Positions 1 through 9,540 of a stretch of 64,000 nt of DNA are shown here, piece after piece (positions within the stretch are counted from its first letter, which is position 1; each line of letters opens with the position of its first letter). The notes below the pieces were generated by a model. That model ran no database searches. It had not been told where the DNA came from and saw only the letters and a list, made by a program, of their open reading frames with translations. Source of the stretch: Streptomyces sp. NBC_01224 (GTDB taxonomy: Bacteria; Actinomycetota; Actinomycetes; Streptomycetales; Streptomycetaceae); NCBI RefSeq assembly GCF_036002945.1, contig NZ_CP108529.1, positions 3,472,001-3,536,000 of the forward strand, in the 5' to 3' direction. A program made the position numbers and the translations under genes.

Positions 1-660
1 GCGGGCGTGGTGGCGCAGCAGGAACTCGATGATCATGGACGGCGGGAACTTGGGCGCGCCGCCGAACCCGCCGTGCTTCTCGTCGTACTCCCGGGTGAGC
101 CCGAGGAGCGCCTGCGCCAGTTCGGGTTCGCCCGGCAGGCCTTCGCCGCCGTGTGCGAGGGAGCGCTGGGTGAGGTCGTGGACGATGCGTCCGGCGACCT
201 CGGCGACCTCGTCGGGCCGGTCGGACCAGGCGGCCGCGACACCTTCGAGCACCTGATGGAAGGAGGGCATGCCGTGGCGCGGCTCGGGCGGGAAGTACGT
301 GCCGAAGTAGAAGGGTTCGGCGTCGGCGGTCAGGAAGACGGTCATCGGCCAGCCGCCCTGGCCGGTCGCCGCCTGCACGGCCTCCATGTACACGGCGTCG
401 ACGTCGGGCCGCTCCTCCCGGTCGACCTTCACCGGGACGAAGTGTTCGTTCAGATAGGCCGCGACCCGGTCGTCCTCGAACGATTCGTGCGCCATCACAT
501 GACACCAGTGGCAGCTCGCGTAGCCGACGCTGAGCAGCACCGGCACATTCCGCCTGCGTGCCTCCTCGAAAGCCTCGGGCGACCACGGCCACCAGTCGAC
601 CGGATTGTCGGCATGCTGGAGGAGGTACGGGGAAGTCTCACGGTCCAGGCGATTCGGCAT
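1..660 (-). CDS. Thioredoxin-domain (DUF255/YyaL-type) protein, partial
   Basis: The visible 220 residues are the N-terminal part of a DUF255 protein: a thioredoxin-like domain with the motif SCHWCHVM (a CxxC pair), [15 protein letters not shown] and GWPMTVFL, all family hallmarks. Full-length members are about 650-690 residues and continue into an (alpha/alpha)6-barrel resembling N-acylglucosamine 2-epimerases; that part lies beyond the left edge. The start is the ATG at 658-660 (protein begins [13 protein letters not shown]). It is divergent from the STAND gene at 786. No signal peptide is visible, so it is probably cytosolic. The biochemical role of the family is not settled; a redox function is inferred from the CxxC. 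In mycobacteria an orthologous gene also neighbours mca, as I recall. Confidence 0.9.
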   Translation of the reverse strand, partial: MPNRLDRETSPYLLQHADNPVDWWPWSPEAFEEARRRNVPVLLSVGYASCHWCHVMAHESFEDDRVAAYLNEHFVPVKVDREERPDVDAVYMEAVQAATGQGGWPMTVFLTADAEPFYFGTYFPPEPRHGMPSFHQVLEGVAAAWSDRPDEVAEVAGRIVHDLTQRSLAHGGEGLPGEPELAQALLGLTREYDEKHGGFGGAPKFPPSMIIEFLLRHHAR

Positions 661-785
661 ACCCACATCCTCTCTCAGGCCCGGTTGATCGCATCGCTCT
701 CTCGCGCTGACGCGCCGTACCCAGCACACTGGGCGGCGATGACAGCAGGGGCAGTTGCAATCGTCGTATCCGGAGGGGGACACAC

Positions 786-3700
786 ATGCGGGACAGCCAT
801 CGGGCCGAAGCCGAACGGCTGTTGGTACGCGCCGTCGAGGAGGAGGTACGGCGGTCGGGCGGCCGGGCGGACGCCGGTGCGCTGACGGCACGCGGGCGGG
901 CCGCGCTCGACTCCCTGGCGGCCGGGGCTGCCGACGAGTACGCCGCGTACCTCCAGGCGCTGGACGCGGCGAAGGCCGGACAGCAGCCGCTGTCGCAGCG
1001 GTTCAGCCGATCGGCCATGGGAACTCCACTGCTGGTGACCGGAGTTGCCGCGGTCGCCGCCTTCGGCGCGGATGTCGCGTTCGGTACGGCGGCGGGGCCG
1101 GCCCTCGGCGCGGGCGCCGTCGTCGCGGTCGCGGGGGCCACGGCGACCGTCGCCAAGATCACCGCATCGCACTGGCCCGCCGCCCACCGGCGCGCAGGTG
1201 CACTCGGACAGCCCGGCGGCGCCGAACAGCTGCGGCTGCAGTGGCTGGCGGCGCTGGAAGTACGGGGCATCCGTCCGTTCCTCGACCAGCAGCGGATGCT
1301 CACCGCCTCGTCGCGCACACCGGCGAAAAAGGTCCCCGCGCAGTCGCGGACCGCCCCGTCGCTGCGCGGCGGGGACCGCAGCGCAGCGGCCCGTATGCGC
1401 GCGATCCTTGACCAGTCGTTCGGTCATCTGCCCGCGTCCGAGGGGCCGTTCGCCGGGCGACGGGCCGAGCTGGCGCAGATCGCGCAGTGGGTGCGGGAGG
1501 CCCGTGCGTCGACGGAGACCAAGCCGACCGTCGTCGTCCTGCACGGTGCGCCCGGCGCCGGGCGCACCACGCTCGCGGTACGGGCGGCGCACAGCCTGAA
1601 GGACCAGTTCCGGGGCGCCTGCGTGGTGGACCTGCGCGGCGACGTGGCCGGGGAGGCGCCGCTGGCGACGCGTGACGCGCTGCTGCATCTGCTGAACCGG
1701 CTGGGCGCGCCCCGCGAACAGCTGCTGTTCCGAGAGGGAGGCTCCCCCGGTCGAGCGGAGTCGGGAACTCGGGGAAGGGCCTTTGCCGAGCAGCAGGTGC
1801 GGCGGCTGAGCGAGTTGTACCACCAGCATCTGACCGGCACCCCGGTGACGATCGTCCTCGACGACGCCAGCGACGCCGCCCAGGTCCGCACGCTGGTTCC
1901 CGAGCGTTCCGACAGCCTCGTCCTCGTCACCGCCCGCGAGCCCCTGGAGCTGCCCGCCGACATCCCGGCCCGGGTCCATCAGCTGCCGGTCGGCGCACTG
2001 GACGCGGCAGGCGCGGAGGAGCTGCTGCGCGAGGCCGCCGAGGCGCAGGAGCAGGGGCCGTACGACTCCCAGTCGACGGACACGGTCGTCGAGCTGTGCG
2101 GCGGGCTGCCGCTGGCGCTGCGCATAGCGGGCTCCTCGCTCGGTCCACGCACCCGGAGCGCGCTCGCCACCGATCTCGCCGCGTACGGCCCGGTCGCACC
2201 GGCCCAGCGGGCGCTGTGGCTGCGCTACACCGACCAGTCCGAGCAGGCGCGGCGGCTGCTTCGGCGGCTCGCGCTGGCCGGGCGGGCCAGCCTGGGCGCC
2301 GCGGCGGCGGCCGCGCTGCTCTCGGCCGACGAGCAGGAGGCCGAGCGGCTGCTGACGGCGCTGGCGGGGGCCGGGCTCCTGGACCATGTGCGGGGCTCGC
2401 GCTACCGGCTGCACGATCTCGTACGGGGCTTCGCCCTGGCCCGGCTGCGGGACGAGGAGGAGGTGGCGGACCGTACCGCGGCCCAGGAGCGGCTGATCAA
2501 GAACTACGCGGAGCTGGCCGGTGCCGTGATCCGCATGGTGGACGGCAAGATGTCCACCCGGGCCGGGCAGTTCGGCTCGCACGGGTTCGGTTCGCTGGAC
2601 TCTGCGCTGCGCTGGCTGGACGAGGAGTCGAGTTTCATCACCTCGGCGCTGCGGCACGCAGAGGGCGTCGACCAGGGGGCCGTACTGGATCTCCTGGGCG
2701 CGCTGTGCGACTACTGCCTGCTGCGCGGCGACCTCTACCGGCTGGGCGAGATCAGCGAGTTGACGCAGGCCGTGGACAAGGGGCTGCTGGAGCGGTCCGT
2801 GCAGTGGCGTACCGGCATCGCGGCCCGTCAGCTCGGCGAGCTGGACAAGGCGCGCACCACGCTGTCGTCGGTCGTCGGGCTGTACCGCGAGGCGCAGAAC
2901 GAGGCGGGTACGGCGCTGGCGCTCTGCTCGCTCGGCATCACCCTGCACCACCAGGGCAATCTGACCGAGGCGTCGGCGCGGCTGCGCGAGGCGATCGAGC
3001 TGCAGTCCTCCGAGGAGCAGGCCGAGGACCGGGCCTGGTCGCTGCACGCCCTGGCCGCCGTGGAACGCGACCGGGCCCATGTCGCGGAGGCGATGGATCT
3101 CCTGGACACCGCGCTGGCCCTGCACCGGGAGGGCGAGTCGCTGCACGGCGAGGCGTGGACGCAGTTCCAGCTGGGCCAGACCCTGTTGCGGATGGGCGAC
3201 GTGGAGCGGGCGGAGGAGGCGCTGCGTACGGCCCTGGACCTGTACGGCCGCACCCGCGACGAGCGCGGCGAGGCGTGGGCGCTGACCCAGCTGGCCCGCG
3301 CGCGGCTGCTGGACGGCGACCCGGCCCCGGCCGTCGGGCAGCTGGACCAGGCCCTGGCCCGCCACCGCGACAACGAGGACGCGCGCGGCGAGGCGTGGAC
3401 GCTGTACTACCTGGGCCAGGCACTGGAGGAGAACGGCGACACCGACCAGGCGGTGCGGCAGCTGGAGCGGGCGCGCACGATGTTCTCCCGGATGCGGGAC
3501 ACGTACGGGCTGGCGTGCGCCCGGCACCACTCGGGCCGGGTCACCCGCGACCAGCGGGCCGCCCAGACCGGGAACCTCCGCAACTCCGGCTTCGCCCGCC
3601 AGCTCCTGGTCGACGCCCGGGCCGACTTCCGGCGCATCGGGGTCGCCCACGGCGAAGCCTGGACGTGCCTGGAGCTGGCCCTGATCGACGCGGGCAACAA

Positions 3701-4046
3701 CCGCGCCCCGCAGGCGCTGGAGCTGTGCGGCGAGGCGGCCGAGCTGTTCGACTCCTACGGCGACAGACGGGGCGAGGACTGGGCCCGCTTCCTGCGCTGC
3801 ACACTGCTGCCGTACGCGTCACCGGGCGGCAGCGAGGTGGGCACGGTGGTGGCCCAGCAGGAACTGGCCGACCTGCTCCTGGCCGGCCACCCGACGCGCG
3901 ACAGCAAGCTGGAGGACTGCGCGGAGGCGTTCACCGTGGTGCTGAACCGCGGCGTGGACCTGGAGGACGGCTGGCAGGCGTGGCGCCTGGGCATGACACC
4001 CACACGCCACGCACGGGAGGTCATGGGCGTACCTGTCCGGCCATGA
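786..4046 (+). CDS. STAND-type NTPase with TPR repeats and N-terminal membrane hairpin
   Basis: A 1086-residue protein. Residues about 80-123 form two hydrophobic segments rich in Ala/Gly/Val that could be a membrane hairpin. An NB-ARC/STAND NTPase domain follows: P-loop GAPGAGRTT near residue 254, Walker B-like TIVLDDA, and the [10 protein letters not shown] motif typical of AfsR/NB-ARC proteins. From about residue 640 to 1010 there are tandem TPR-like helices with recurring GEAWT..LG segments. STAND proteins are usually signal-dependent switches that oligomerise on nucleotide binding. No DNA-binding or catalytic effector domain is recognisable, so the output is unknown. Start ATG at 786 has a GGAGGGGG ribosome-binding site just upstream. 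A dispersed repeat is inserted in frame at 1733-1780. Confidence 0.88.
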   Translation: MRDSHRAEAERLLVRAVEEEVRRSGGRADAGALTARGRAALDSLAAGAADEYAAYLQALDAAKAGQQPLSQRFSRSAMGTPLLVTGVAAVAAFGADVAFGTAAGPALGAGAVVAVAGATATVAKITASHWPAAHRRAGALGQPGGAEQLRLQWLAALEVRGIRPFLDQQRMLTASSRTPAKKVPAQSRTAPSLRGGDRSAAARMRAILDQSFGHLPASEGPFAGRRAELAQIAQWVREARASTETKPTVVVLHGAPGAGRTTLAVRAAHSLKDQFRGACVVDLRGDVAGEAPLATRDALLHLLNRLGAPREQLLFREGGSPGRAESGTRGRAFAEQQVRRLSELYHQHLTGTPVTIVLDDASDAAQVRTLVPERSDSLVLVTAREPLELPADIPARVHQLPVGALDAAGAEELLREAAEAQEQGPYDSQSTDTVVELCGGLPLALRIAGSSLGPRTRSALATDLAAYGPVAPAQRALWLRYTDQSEQARRLLRRLALAGRASLGAAAAAALLSADEQEAERLLTALAGAGLLDHVRGSRYRLHDLVRGFALARLRDEEEVADRTAAQERLIKNYAELAGAVIRMVDGKMSTRAGQFGSHGFGSLDSALRWLDEESSFITSALRHAEGVDQGAVLDLLGALCDYCLLRGDLYRLGEISELTQAVDKGLLERSVQWRTGIAARQLGELDKARTTLSSVVGLYREAQNEAGTALALCSLGITLHHQGNLTEASARLREAIELQSSEEQAEDRAWSLHALAAVERDRAHVAEAMDLLDTALALHREGESLHGEAWTQFQLGQTLLRMGDVERAEEALRTALDLYGRTRDERGEAWALTQLARARLLDGDPAPAVGQLDQALARHRDNEDARGEAWTLYYLGQALEENGDTDQAVRQLERARTMFSRMRDTYGLACARHHSGRVTRDQRAAQTGNLRNSGFARQLLVDARADFRRIGVAHGEAWTCLELALIDAGNNRAPQALELCGEAAELFDSYGDRRGEDWARFLRCTLLPYASPGGSEVGTVVAQQELADLLLAGHPTRDSKLEDCAEAFTVVLNRGVDLEDGWQAWRLGMTPTRHAREVMGVPVRP
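1733..1780. repeat. Streptomyces-type dispersed palindromic repeat inside a CDS
   Basis: The stretch contains gagggaggctcccccggtc followed by gagcggagtcgggaactcg, the pattern of a small repeat usually found between genes in Streptomyces (GGGAGGCTCCC stem, then GTCGAGCGGAG). Here it is in frame in the NTPase domain and encodes about 16 low-complexity residues ([14 protein letters not shown]) between the P-loop and Walker B regions. Family recognition is from memory, not from a search. Confidence 0.55.
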
Positions 4047-4050
4047 CCGG

Positions 4051-4109
4051 CCCGTCCGGCGTGTGAGGACGTCTTTGGCCCCGGCCGGGCACAACCGCCC
4101 CGTCCGGCG
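4051..4109. repeat. Intergenic repeat with two CCCGTCCGGCG units
   Basis: Downstream of the STAND gene, cccgtccggcg occurs at 4051-4061 and again at 4099-4109 as direct copies, the first followed by gtgtgaggac. This matches the common Streptomyces intergenic element (CCCGTCCGGCGTTTGAGGAC in its usual form). It may act as a weak bidirectional terminator between the two converging genes. Confidence 0.45.
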
Positions 4110-4155
4110 CCAGGCGCACGAGGCGGCTACCGGATGCCCCGGTACCGCCCCGCGC

Positions 4156-4404
4156 CTACTTCCGCTTCGCGGACCCCGCACCCGCGGCAACGGCGCCACC
4201 GGACTCCGCCTCCGGGTCCGGGGCCTCCTCGAAGTCGACCTTGCCCATGTGGCGGTTCATGGACTTCATCAGCAGCCACACGCCCGCGGCGAGCGCCGCG
4301 AAGACGATGAAGCCGAGAACGCCGGGGGTCACCTTGTTGTCGTCGAGCTCCTTGGCGAGAGGGACGAGATGGGTCAGTGCCTGGGTCGCGTACATATCAG
4401 GCAT
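4156..4404 (-). CDS. Small single-pass membrane protein downstream of mca
   Basis: 82 residues, with one clear transmembrane segment (residues about 28-47, GVLGFIVFAALAAGVWLLM), then a basic patch (KSMNRHMGK) and an Ala/Gly/Glu-rich tail ending in KRK. The ATG overlaps the end of mca by 8 bases, so the two are translationally coupled. The same arrangement, with a protein of similar size, follows mca in other actinobacteria. Its function is unknown; a role tied to Mca or to the membrane is only inferred from the coupling. Confidence 0.85.
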   Translation of the reverse strand: MPDMYATQALTHLVPLAKELDDNKVTPGVLGFIVFAALAAGVWLLMKSMNRHMGKVDFEEAPDPEAESGGAVAAGAGSAKRK

Positions 4405-5278
4405 TGTCGCGGATGCCCGCGAAGAGGTCGCTCTCGGGGAGGGAGGTATCGACGAGGGACTTCGCCAGCTCGTACTCCTCGGTCGGCCAGACCTCCTTCT
4501 GGATCTCCATCGGGACGCGGAACCAGCCGCCGTCGGGGTCGATCTGCGTCGCGTGCGCGATCAGCGCCTTGTCGCGGATCTCGAAGAAGTCCGCGCACGG
4601 AACATGCGTGGTCAGCGTGCGTTCGTCGCGCTCGAACTCCTTCCAGCGCTTCAGCCACTCGCCGTACGGGGACTCCAGGCCACGGGACAGCAGCGCCTCG
4701 TGGAGCGCCACCGTGCGCGGCCGGTTGAAGCCCTGGTTGTAGTAGAGCTTCTGCGGCTGCCAGGCCGGACCGAACTCCGACTCGGGGAACGTCTCGGTGT
4801 CCGACGCGCCGTCGAACGCGATCATCGTGATCTTGTGGGTCATGATGTGGTCGGGGTGCGGGTACCCGCCGTTCTCGTCGTACGTCGTGACGGCCTGCGG
4901 CCGGAACGCACGGATGCTGCGGACGAGACGCCCCGCGGCCTTCTCCTCGTCCTCCAGCGCGAAGCAGCCCTCGGGCAGCGGCGGCAGCGGGTCGCCCTCG
5001 GGCAGACCCGAGTCGACGAAGCCGAGCCACTCCTGCTTGACGCCCAGGATCTCCCGGGCCTCGTCCATCTCCTTCTTGCGCACCTCGTGGATGTTCTCCT
5101 CGATGTACGCGTCGCCCTGGAGCTTCGGGTTGAGGATGGAGCCGCGCTCGCCTCCCGTGCAGGTCACGACCAGCACGTCCACCCCCTCGGACACATACTT
5201 GGCCATGGTGGCCGCGCCCTTGCTCGACTCGTCGTCGGGGTGGGCGTGAACGGCCATCAGTCGCAGCTGCTCAGTCAA
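4397..5278 (-). CDS. mca: Mycothiol S-conjugate amidase
   Basis: A 293-residue member of the LmbE/PIG-L zinc deacetylase family. The N-terminal zinc motif AHPDDE is present (residues 11-16), followed by TCTGGERGS and, near the middle, GGYPHPDHIMTHKI with the third metal-binding His. In actinomycetes two paralogs exist: MshB, which makes mycothiol, and Mca, which cleaves the amide bond of mycothiol S-conjugates so that mercapturic acids can be exported. The motif set, length and gene context (coupled small membrane protein, DUF4307 and greA nearby) favour Mca. The start is a TTG at 5276-5278 with GAGGA about 9 bases upstream; no ATG or GTG fits better. It is divergent from the DUF4307 gene. 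Confidence 0.93.
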   Translation of the reverse strand: MTEQLRLMAVHAHPDDESSKGAATMAKYVSEGVDVLVVTCTGGERGSILNPKLQGDAYIEENIHEVRKKEMDEAREILGVKQEWLGFVDSGLPEGDPLPPLPEGCFALEDEEKAAGRLVRSIRAFRPQAVTTYDENGGYPHPDHIMTHKITMIAFDGASDTETFPESEFGPAWQPQKLYYNQGFNRPRTVALHEALLSRGLESPYGEWLKRWKEFERDERTLTTHVPCADFFEIRDKALIAHATQIDPDGGWFRVPMEIQKEVWPTEEYELAKSLVDTSLPESDLFAGIRDNA

Positions 5279-5430
5279 GACTCGATCCTCGTTGATTGGA
5301 CGCCATGGAGAGGTGTCGTCCCGAAGGGACGTCGGTTCGGGGTGGCGGTCGGGTGGCGGGTGGCAGGCTTCTATAGTGACCGAACCGGGGGGCGGAAAAT
5401 TCCTCGATCCCCGGTACGGGAGGAACGATC

Positions 5431-5847
5431 ATGACTGCGGTGCGTGAAGCGCTTCCGGAGAACCGCTACGGCCGCTCCGCGGACCAGCGCGCGGACCGCA
5501 AGCTCAAGATCATCGGTTCGGTGCTGGGCGTCGCCCTTCTCGGCGTGATCGGCTGGATCGGATACGACTACATCGCCGGCCAGGGCATCAGCGCCGAGGT
5601 GATCAAGTTCGAGGTCGTCTCGGACGAGCGGGTCGATGTGCACCTGGAGGTGCGCAAGGGCACCGACACCAAGGGCTACTGCACGCTCCGCTCGCAGCAC
5701 GAGGACGGCAGCGACGTGGCCCGCAAGGACTTCCGCTTCGACGCCCGCACGGACCGTATCGACCGCGTCCTGTCGTTGCGCACGACATCCAGGGCGACCA
5801 GCGTCGAGCTGCTGGGCTGCACCGCCGACGGCGGGGCGGCACAGTGA
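5431..5847 (+). CDS. DUF4307 membrane protein
   Basis: 138 residues: a short cytosolic N-terminus with RADRKLK, one transmembrane helix (about residues 30-48, IIGSVLGVALLGVIGWIGYDY) and an external domain of about 85 residues rich in beta-strand patterns (EVIKFEVVSDERVDVHLEVRK) with two cysteines (GYCTLR and LLGCTAD) that could form a disulfide. This is the DUF4307 architecture, found between greA and mca in many actinobacteria. No enzyme motif is present. AGGAACGATC just upstream of the ATG supports the start. Confidence 0.88.
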   Translation: MTAVREALPENRYGRSADQRADRKLKIIGSVLGVALLGVIGWIGYDYIAGQGISAEVIKFEVVSDERVDVHLEVRKGTDTKGYCTLRSQHEDGSDVARKDFRFDARTDRIDRVLSLRTTSRATSVELLGCTADGGAAQ

Positions 5848-6030
5848 CCGCCGCACGCCGACGCTGAACCGCTGTTGTAGCCGCTGACCTGCACATACAC
5901 AGTCCTGACGGTTTACCTGCTCCCCCTTTTCCTGGGGAATTGTTAGGCTCGTGGTTTCGCCCACCCGTGGAGGCACATGCTTACGGGTAGGGCGATGCTT
6001 TGTATTCCCAGTACCGACGAGGAGCACCCT

Positions 6031-6528
6031 GTGACCCAGACCAGCGAAAACGTCACCTGGCTCACGCAGGAGGCGTACAACCAGCTCAAGGCCGAGCTGG
6101 AGTACCTGTCTGGTCCCGCGCGCACGGAAATCTCCGTAAAGATCGCGGCGGCCCGTGAGGAGGGTGACCTCCGGGAAAATGGCGGGTACCACGCGGCCAA
6201 GGAGGAGCAGGGCAAGATGGAGTTGCGGGTGCGCCAGCTCACCCAGCTCCTGGAGCACGCGAAGGTCGGCGAGGCACCTGCCGACGACGGCGTGGTCGAG
6301 CCCGGCATGGTTGTGACGATCGCCTTCGACGGCGACCCGGACGACACGATGACCTTCCTGCTCGCCTCGCGCGAGTACGCGAGCTCGAACATCGAGACGT
6401 ACTCCCCGCAGTCGCCGCTCGGCACCGGCGTGAACGGCAAGAAGATGGGCGAGGACGCCGAGTACGAGCTGCCGAACGGCAAGACGGCCACCGTGAAGAT
6501 TCTCGCGGCGAAGCCTTACACGGGCTGA
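6031..6528 (+). CDS. greA: Transcription elongation factor GreA
   Basis: 165 residues. The N-terminal coiled-coil carries the GreA signature for the tip that enters the RNA polymerase secondary channel (AREEGDLRENGGYHAAKEEQ, acidic D and E included). The C-terminal FKBP-like domain starts near residue 85 (VEPGMVVTIAFDGDP) and includes SPLGTGVNGKKMGEDAEYELPNGK. It stimulates transcript cleavage in backtracked polymerase. The GTG at 6031 is chosen because GAGGAG lies 7-12 bases upstream and it gives the standard length; an upstream in-frame ATG at 5977 would add 18 atypical residues. About 180 bases of leader separate it from the DUF4307 gene, and a strong terminator follows. Confidence 0.95.
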   Translation: MTQTSENVTWLTQEAYNQLKAELEYLSGPARTEISVKIAAAREEGDLRENGGYHAAKEEQGKMELRVRQLTQLLEHAKVGEAPADDGVVEPGMVVTIAFDGDPDDTMTFLLASREYASSNIETYSPQSPLGTGVNGKKMGEDAEYELPNGKTATVKILAAKPYTG

Positions 6529-6541
6529 TCCCGCACCACTG

Positions 6542-6584
6542 ATGCGGGGAGCCTCCGGCCCGACGGGCCGGGGGCTCCCCGCAT
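6542..6584 (+). terminator. Intrinsic terminator after greA
   Basis: A 20-bp nearly perfect stem (ATGCGGGGAGCC...GGCTCCCCGCAT, continuing as CCGGCCC/GGGCCGG with one G-T pair) with a 3-base loop begins 14 bases after the greA stop codon. As usual in Streptomyces, no long U-tract follows. Confidence 0.85.
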
Positions 6585-6729
6585 GTGCGGCGTCCCTCGG
6601 ACCGCGACCTGCCGGTACTTGCGCACCGCCGGCGTGCGGAAGCACCCCAGGGCCGGCAGCGACCGGAGCAGCGACGCCCGGACCGGGTGCACATCCATGC
6701 CGCTGCCGATATATCGCGACACGTGAGGC

Positions 6730-7959
6730 TCAGCTCATCACCAGATAGCCCGCGTCGTGCAGCGCCGCCGAGACCTCCTCGCAGTGCTCCGGCCCCTTCG
6801 TCTCCAGCTGCAGCTCCACCTCGACCTCGGTGAGCCCGAGCCGGGGATCGGTCCGCACATGGCCGATGTCGAGGACGTTGGCGTCGACGACCGAGAGCAC
6901 GGCCAGCAGCGTGGCCAGCGCGCCGGGGCGGTCGGTCAGCCGCAGCCGCAGGCTCAGATAGCGACCGGCCGCCACCATGCCGTGGGTCAGGATGCGCTGC
7001 ATCAGCAGCGGGTCCACATTGCCGCCCGACAGCAGCGCGACGACCGGCCCGCGGAACGACTTCGGATCGCTCAGCAGCGCCGCGACCGGGCTCGCACCGG
7101 CCGGTTCCACCACCAGCTTCGCCCGCTCCAGACAGAGCAGCAGCGCACTGGACAACTCGTCCTCGGAGACCGTACGGACCTCGTCGACCAGCTCCCTGAC
7201 CAGCTCGAACGGCACATCGCCGGGGCGCCCCACCTTGATGCCGTCCGCCATCGTGTTCAGCGTGCCGATCGACACCGGATGCCCCGCGGCCAGCGACGGC
7301 GGATAGCAGGCCGCGCCCGCCGCCTGCACGCCGACGATCCGCACATCGGGCCGGACCGCCTTGACCGCCACCGCGATGCCCGCGGCGAGACCACCGCCGC
7401 CGATCCCGACGACGATGGTGCGTACCTCGGGGCACTGTTCGAGGATCTCCAGGCCCACCGTGCCCTGTCCGGCGATGATGTCGGGGTGGTCGAAGGGGTG
7501 GATGAAGACCGCACCCGTCTCCTGCGCGTACTCCTGGGCGGCGGCCAGCGTCTCGTCGACGACATGACCGTGCAGCCGGACCTGTGCCCCGTACTGGCGG
7601 GTGGCGGCCACCTTCGGCAGCGGCGCACCGACCGGCATGAAGACCGTCGACCGTACGCCGAGCAGAGCAGAGGCGAGTGCGACACCCTGCGCATGATTTC
7701 CGGCGCTGGCGGCTACGACTCCGGCCGCCCGCTCCACCGGGGACAGGCCCGCGATCCGTACATATGCACCACGCAGTTTGAACGAGCCGGTCCGTTGCAG
7801 GTTCTCGCACTTGAAGTGGACCGGCGCGCCCACGAGCTCGGTCAGATGGCGGCTGCCCTCCATGGCGGTAACTCTGGCCACGCCGGAAAGCATCTTCTGC
7901 GCCCCGAGGATGTCGTCGAGGATCAGTGGGGGAAGATGGCCGGGCGCACGGAATTTCAT
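6730..7959 (-). CDS. ilvA: Threonine ammonia-lyase (PLP), with C-terminal ACT domain
   Basis: 409 residues. The fold-type II PLP lysine motif is NLQRTGSFKLRGAY (Lys near residue 57), the phosphate-binding glycine loop is VVGIGGGGLAAG, and the C-terminal SGGN motif is present. A single ACT domain (about residues 325-405, LSLRLRLTDRPGALATLL) ends the protein, as in the short catabolic/biodegradative or BtdcB-like form rather than the longer two-ACT E. coli IlvA. It deaminates threonine to 2-oxobutyrate, feeding isoleucine or propionyl-CoA. The start at 7957-7959 gives MKFRAPGHLP; the open frame continues upstream but without family similarity. It is divergent from the MarR gene, sharing a 150-bp promoter region. 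Confidence 0.92.
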   Translation of the reverse strand: MKFRAPGHLPPLILDDILGAQKMLSGVARVTAMEGSRHLTELVGAPVHFKCENLQRTGSFKLRGAYVRIAGLSPVERAAGVVAASAGNHAQGVALASALLGVRSTVFMPVGAPLPKVAATRQYGAQVRLHGHVVDETLAAAQEYAQETGAVFIHPFDHPDIIAGQGTVGLEILEQCPEVRTIVVGIGGGGLAAGIAVAVKAVRPDVRIVGVQAAGAACYPPSLAAGHPVSIGTLNTMADGIKVGRPGDVPFELVRELVDEVRTVSEDELSSALLLCLERAKLVVEPAGASPVAALLSDPKSFRGPVVALLSGGNVDPLLMQRILTHGMVAAGRYLSLRLRLTDRPGALATLLAVLSVVDANVLDIGHVRTDPRLGLTEVEVELQLETKGPEHCEEVSAALHDAGYLVMS

Positions 7960-8115
7960 ACCGTAAGTCTTGCAGCTCGGCAGGGTGCCGGACGCCTTGT
8001 GCGGTCCCGTCCTGAGCCGTTGTCCACAGGTTTGTGCAGCACTGGTACGCGTTGCCCCGTGGCCGCGTACTCTGTCCCCCACCCATCCGACACCGCACGA
8101 AGAGAGCCCCCGGCC

Positions 8116-8646
8116 ATGCCCCCTCAGGACATGACGACAGCTGCGTCTCCTTCCGGGGGCGCCACCCCCGAACCCACGGGTTCCGACCACGTCCTCGATG
8201 CGCTGCAGCACCAGGTCGCGGTATTCGCCCGCCGTGCCGAGCAGACCCGCCTCGGCGGTGTCGGCCAGGTGCGCAATTCCATGGACCGGGCCGCCTATCT
8301 GCTGCTCAACCGGCTGGACCGGGAAGGCCCGATGGGCGTCAAGGCACTGGCCGCAGGCATGGGGATCGACTCCTCGACCGTGACCCGGCAGGTCGCACCC
8401 CTCGTCGACACCGGTCTGGTCAAGCGCACCTCGCACCCGGAGGACGGCCGTGCCGTCGTGCTCCAGCTCTCGCCGCGCGGCCAGGCACGGCTGGACGAGG
8501 TCCGCGAATCCCGGCGCGAGCTCATGACACAGGTGACGGACGACTGGACGGCCGAGGAGCGCGAGACGTTCTGCACGCTGCTCACCCGGTTCAATCTGGC
8601 ACTGGCCGCCCGCCAGACCTCGCCCCAGGCGCCCCCCGCCGGCTAG
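8116..8646 (+). CDS. MarR-family transcriptional regulator
   Basis: 176 residues with a winged helix: GVKALAAGMGIDSSTVTRQVAPLVDTGLVKR (helix-turn-helix, about residues 75-105) and the wing TSHPEDGRAVVLQLSPRGQ with the DxR pattern of MarR proteins. A helical dimerisation region surrounds it. Its ligand is unknown. The gene is divergent from ilvA and may control it or itself from the shared region. ATG 8116 is preferred, but ATG 8131 (MTTAASP) is a possible alternative. Confidence 0.88.
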   Translation: MPPQDMTTAASPSGGATPEPTGSDHVLDALQHQVAVFARRAEQTRLGGVGQVRNSMDRAAYLLLNRLDREGPMGVKALAAGMGIDSSTVTRQVAPLVDTGLVKRTSHPEDGRAVVLQLSPRGQARLDEVRESRRELMTQVTDDWTAEERETFCTLLTRFNLALAARQTSPQAPPAG

Positions 8647-8724
8647 CGGGAGCGGCAACGCCTGACGGTGCCGCGCAGGCTGTCGGGCGCACGCCTCTTG
8701 ACCAGGAGCCCGGCAACGGCTCGG

Positions 8725-9228
8725 ATGAGGACTGTGCGAGAGCGCCAGGCGGGCCGGGAGCGGCGCCGCGCCCAGGAGTTCGAGACCTTCGTGGCGGGCG
8801 CGGCCGGCCGACTGCTGCACACGGCCACGCTGCTGACCGCCGAGCCCATGCAGCCACCCGGAGCGAACCCCCGGGCCCAGCGGATGCTCACATCCGCGCT
8901 GACACGCACGTACGCGCAGTGGGGGCGGCTGCGCGGCGAGGACCCGTACGACCGCACCCGGCGGGAGCTGGCCATCCGGTTCGCCCACGAGGTCTGGCGG
9001 CACCACCGGCCGCGCGGCGGGCTGCTGGACCGGCTGACGCCGCAGGAGCGTCTCGTTCTCGTGCTGCGGCTGTACGAGGGCGTCGCGGAGGAGCAGGCCG
9101 CGGCGCTGCTCGGGCTTCCGGTGGAGCGGATCCGGGCGATCTGCAACCGTTCGGTGGCCACGATGCGCGGCACCCGCCGGCCCACAGCGCGGTGGGGGTC
9201 GCAACGGCCGCTGGGGGTCGCGCCATGA
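8725..9228 (+). CDS. Sigma-70 region 4-like DNA-binding protein
   Basis: 167 residues with a Lys/Arg-rich N-terminus and, near residues 103-150, a sigma region 4-type helix-turn-helix: LTPQERLVLVLRLYEGVAEEQAAALLGLPVERIRAICNRS. The usual sigma region 2 (core-binding and -10 recognition) is not convincing; residues 15-95 only loosely resemble the helical start of ECF/SigE-family proteins. It may be a diverged ECF sigma factor or a DNA-binding partner. The downstream gene overlaps by four bases (ATGA), so it is probably a cognate partner. Start uncertain: ATG 8725 is used; an in-frame GTG lies at 8668. Confidence 0.65.
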   Translation: MRTVRERQAGRERRRAQEFETFVAGAAGRLLHTATLLTAEPMQPPGANPRAQRMLTSALTRTYAQWGRLRGEDPYDRTRRELAIRFAHEVWRHHRPRGGLLDRLTPQERLVLVLRLYEGVAEEQAAALLGLPVERIRAICNRSVATMRGTRRPTARWGSQRPLGVAP

Positions 9229-9476
9229 GCCGCAGCAGCAGCCGCGAGGACGAGGTCCGGCGCATGCTGGACGGTCCGCATCCGCAGGTGCCCGCCGATC
9301 TGGCACAGCGGGCGGCGGAGCGCGGCGGCCGACTGCTGCGCCGGCGCCGTTTCGCCCGCAGGCTGGTGCTGCTGGTGGCGTTCGCCGCGATGGTCGCCTT
9401 CACGGTGTGGGCGGTGGCGGCGCAGCCGTGGCAACTGCCTCCCACCGAGACGACGCCGTCGCTCGACGGCTGGTGA
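9225..9476 (+). CDS. Small single-pass membrane protein coupled to the sigma-like gene
   Basis: 83 residues: a charged cytosolic N-terminus (SREDEVRRMLDG), RRRRFARR just before a transmembrane helix (about residues 46-64, LVLLVAFAAMVAFTVWAVAA), and a short external tail. Its start overlaps the upstream stop (ATGA). Such a layout, sigma-like protein followed by a small membrane protein, is typical of sigma/anti-sigma pairs, but the zinc-binding HxxxCxxC motif of ZAS anti-sigma factors is missing, so this role is only inferred from position. Confidence 0.7.
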   Translation: MSRSSSREDEVRRMLDGPHPQVPADLAQRAAERGGRLLRRRRFARRLVLLVAFAAMVAFTVWAVAAQPWQLPPTETTPSLDGW

Positions 9477-9540
9477 GGGCCGGTCCGGGGCGACCTATCC
9501 TGGAACGAGGCGTCACGGGGAACCGGCCGAGGAGGCTGCG

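Noticed and set aside
675..3650. Very long minus-strand open frame (991 codons) opposite the STAND gene
   Set aside because: High-GC shadow frame: composition is Arg/Gly/Pro/Gln-rich with no domain, while the plus strand encodes clear NTPase and TPR motifs.
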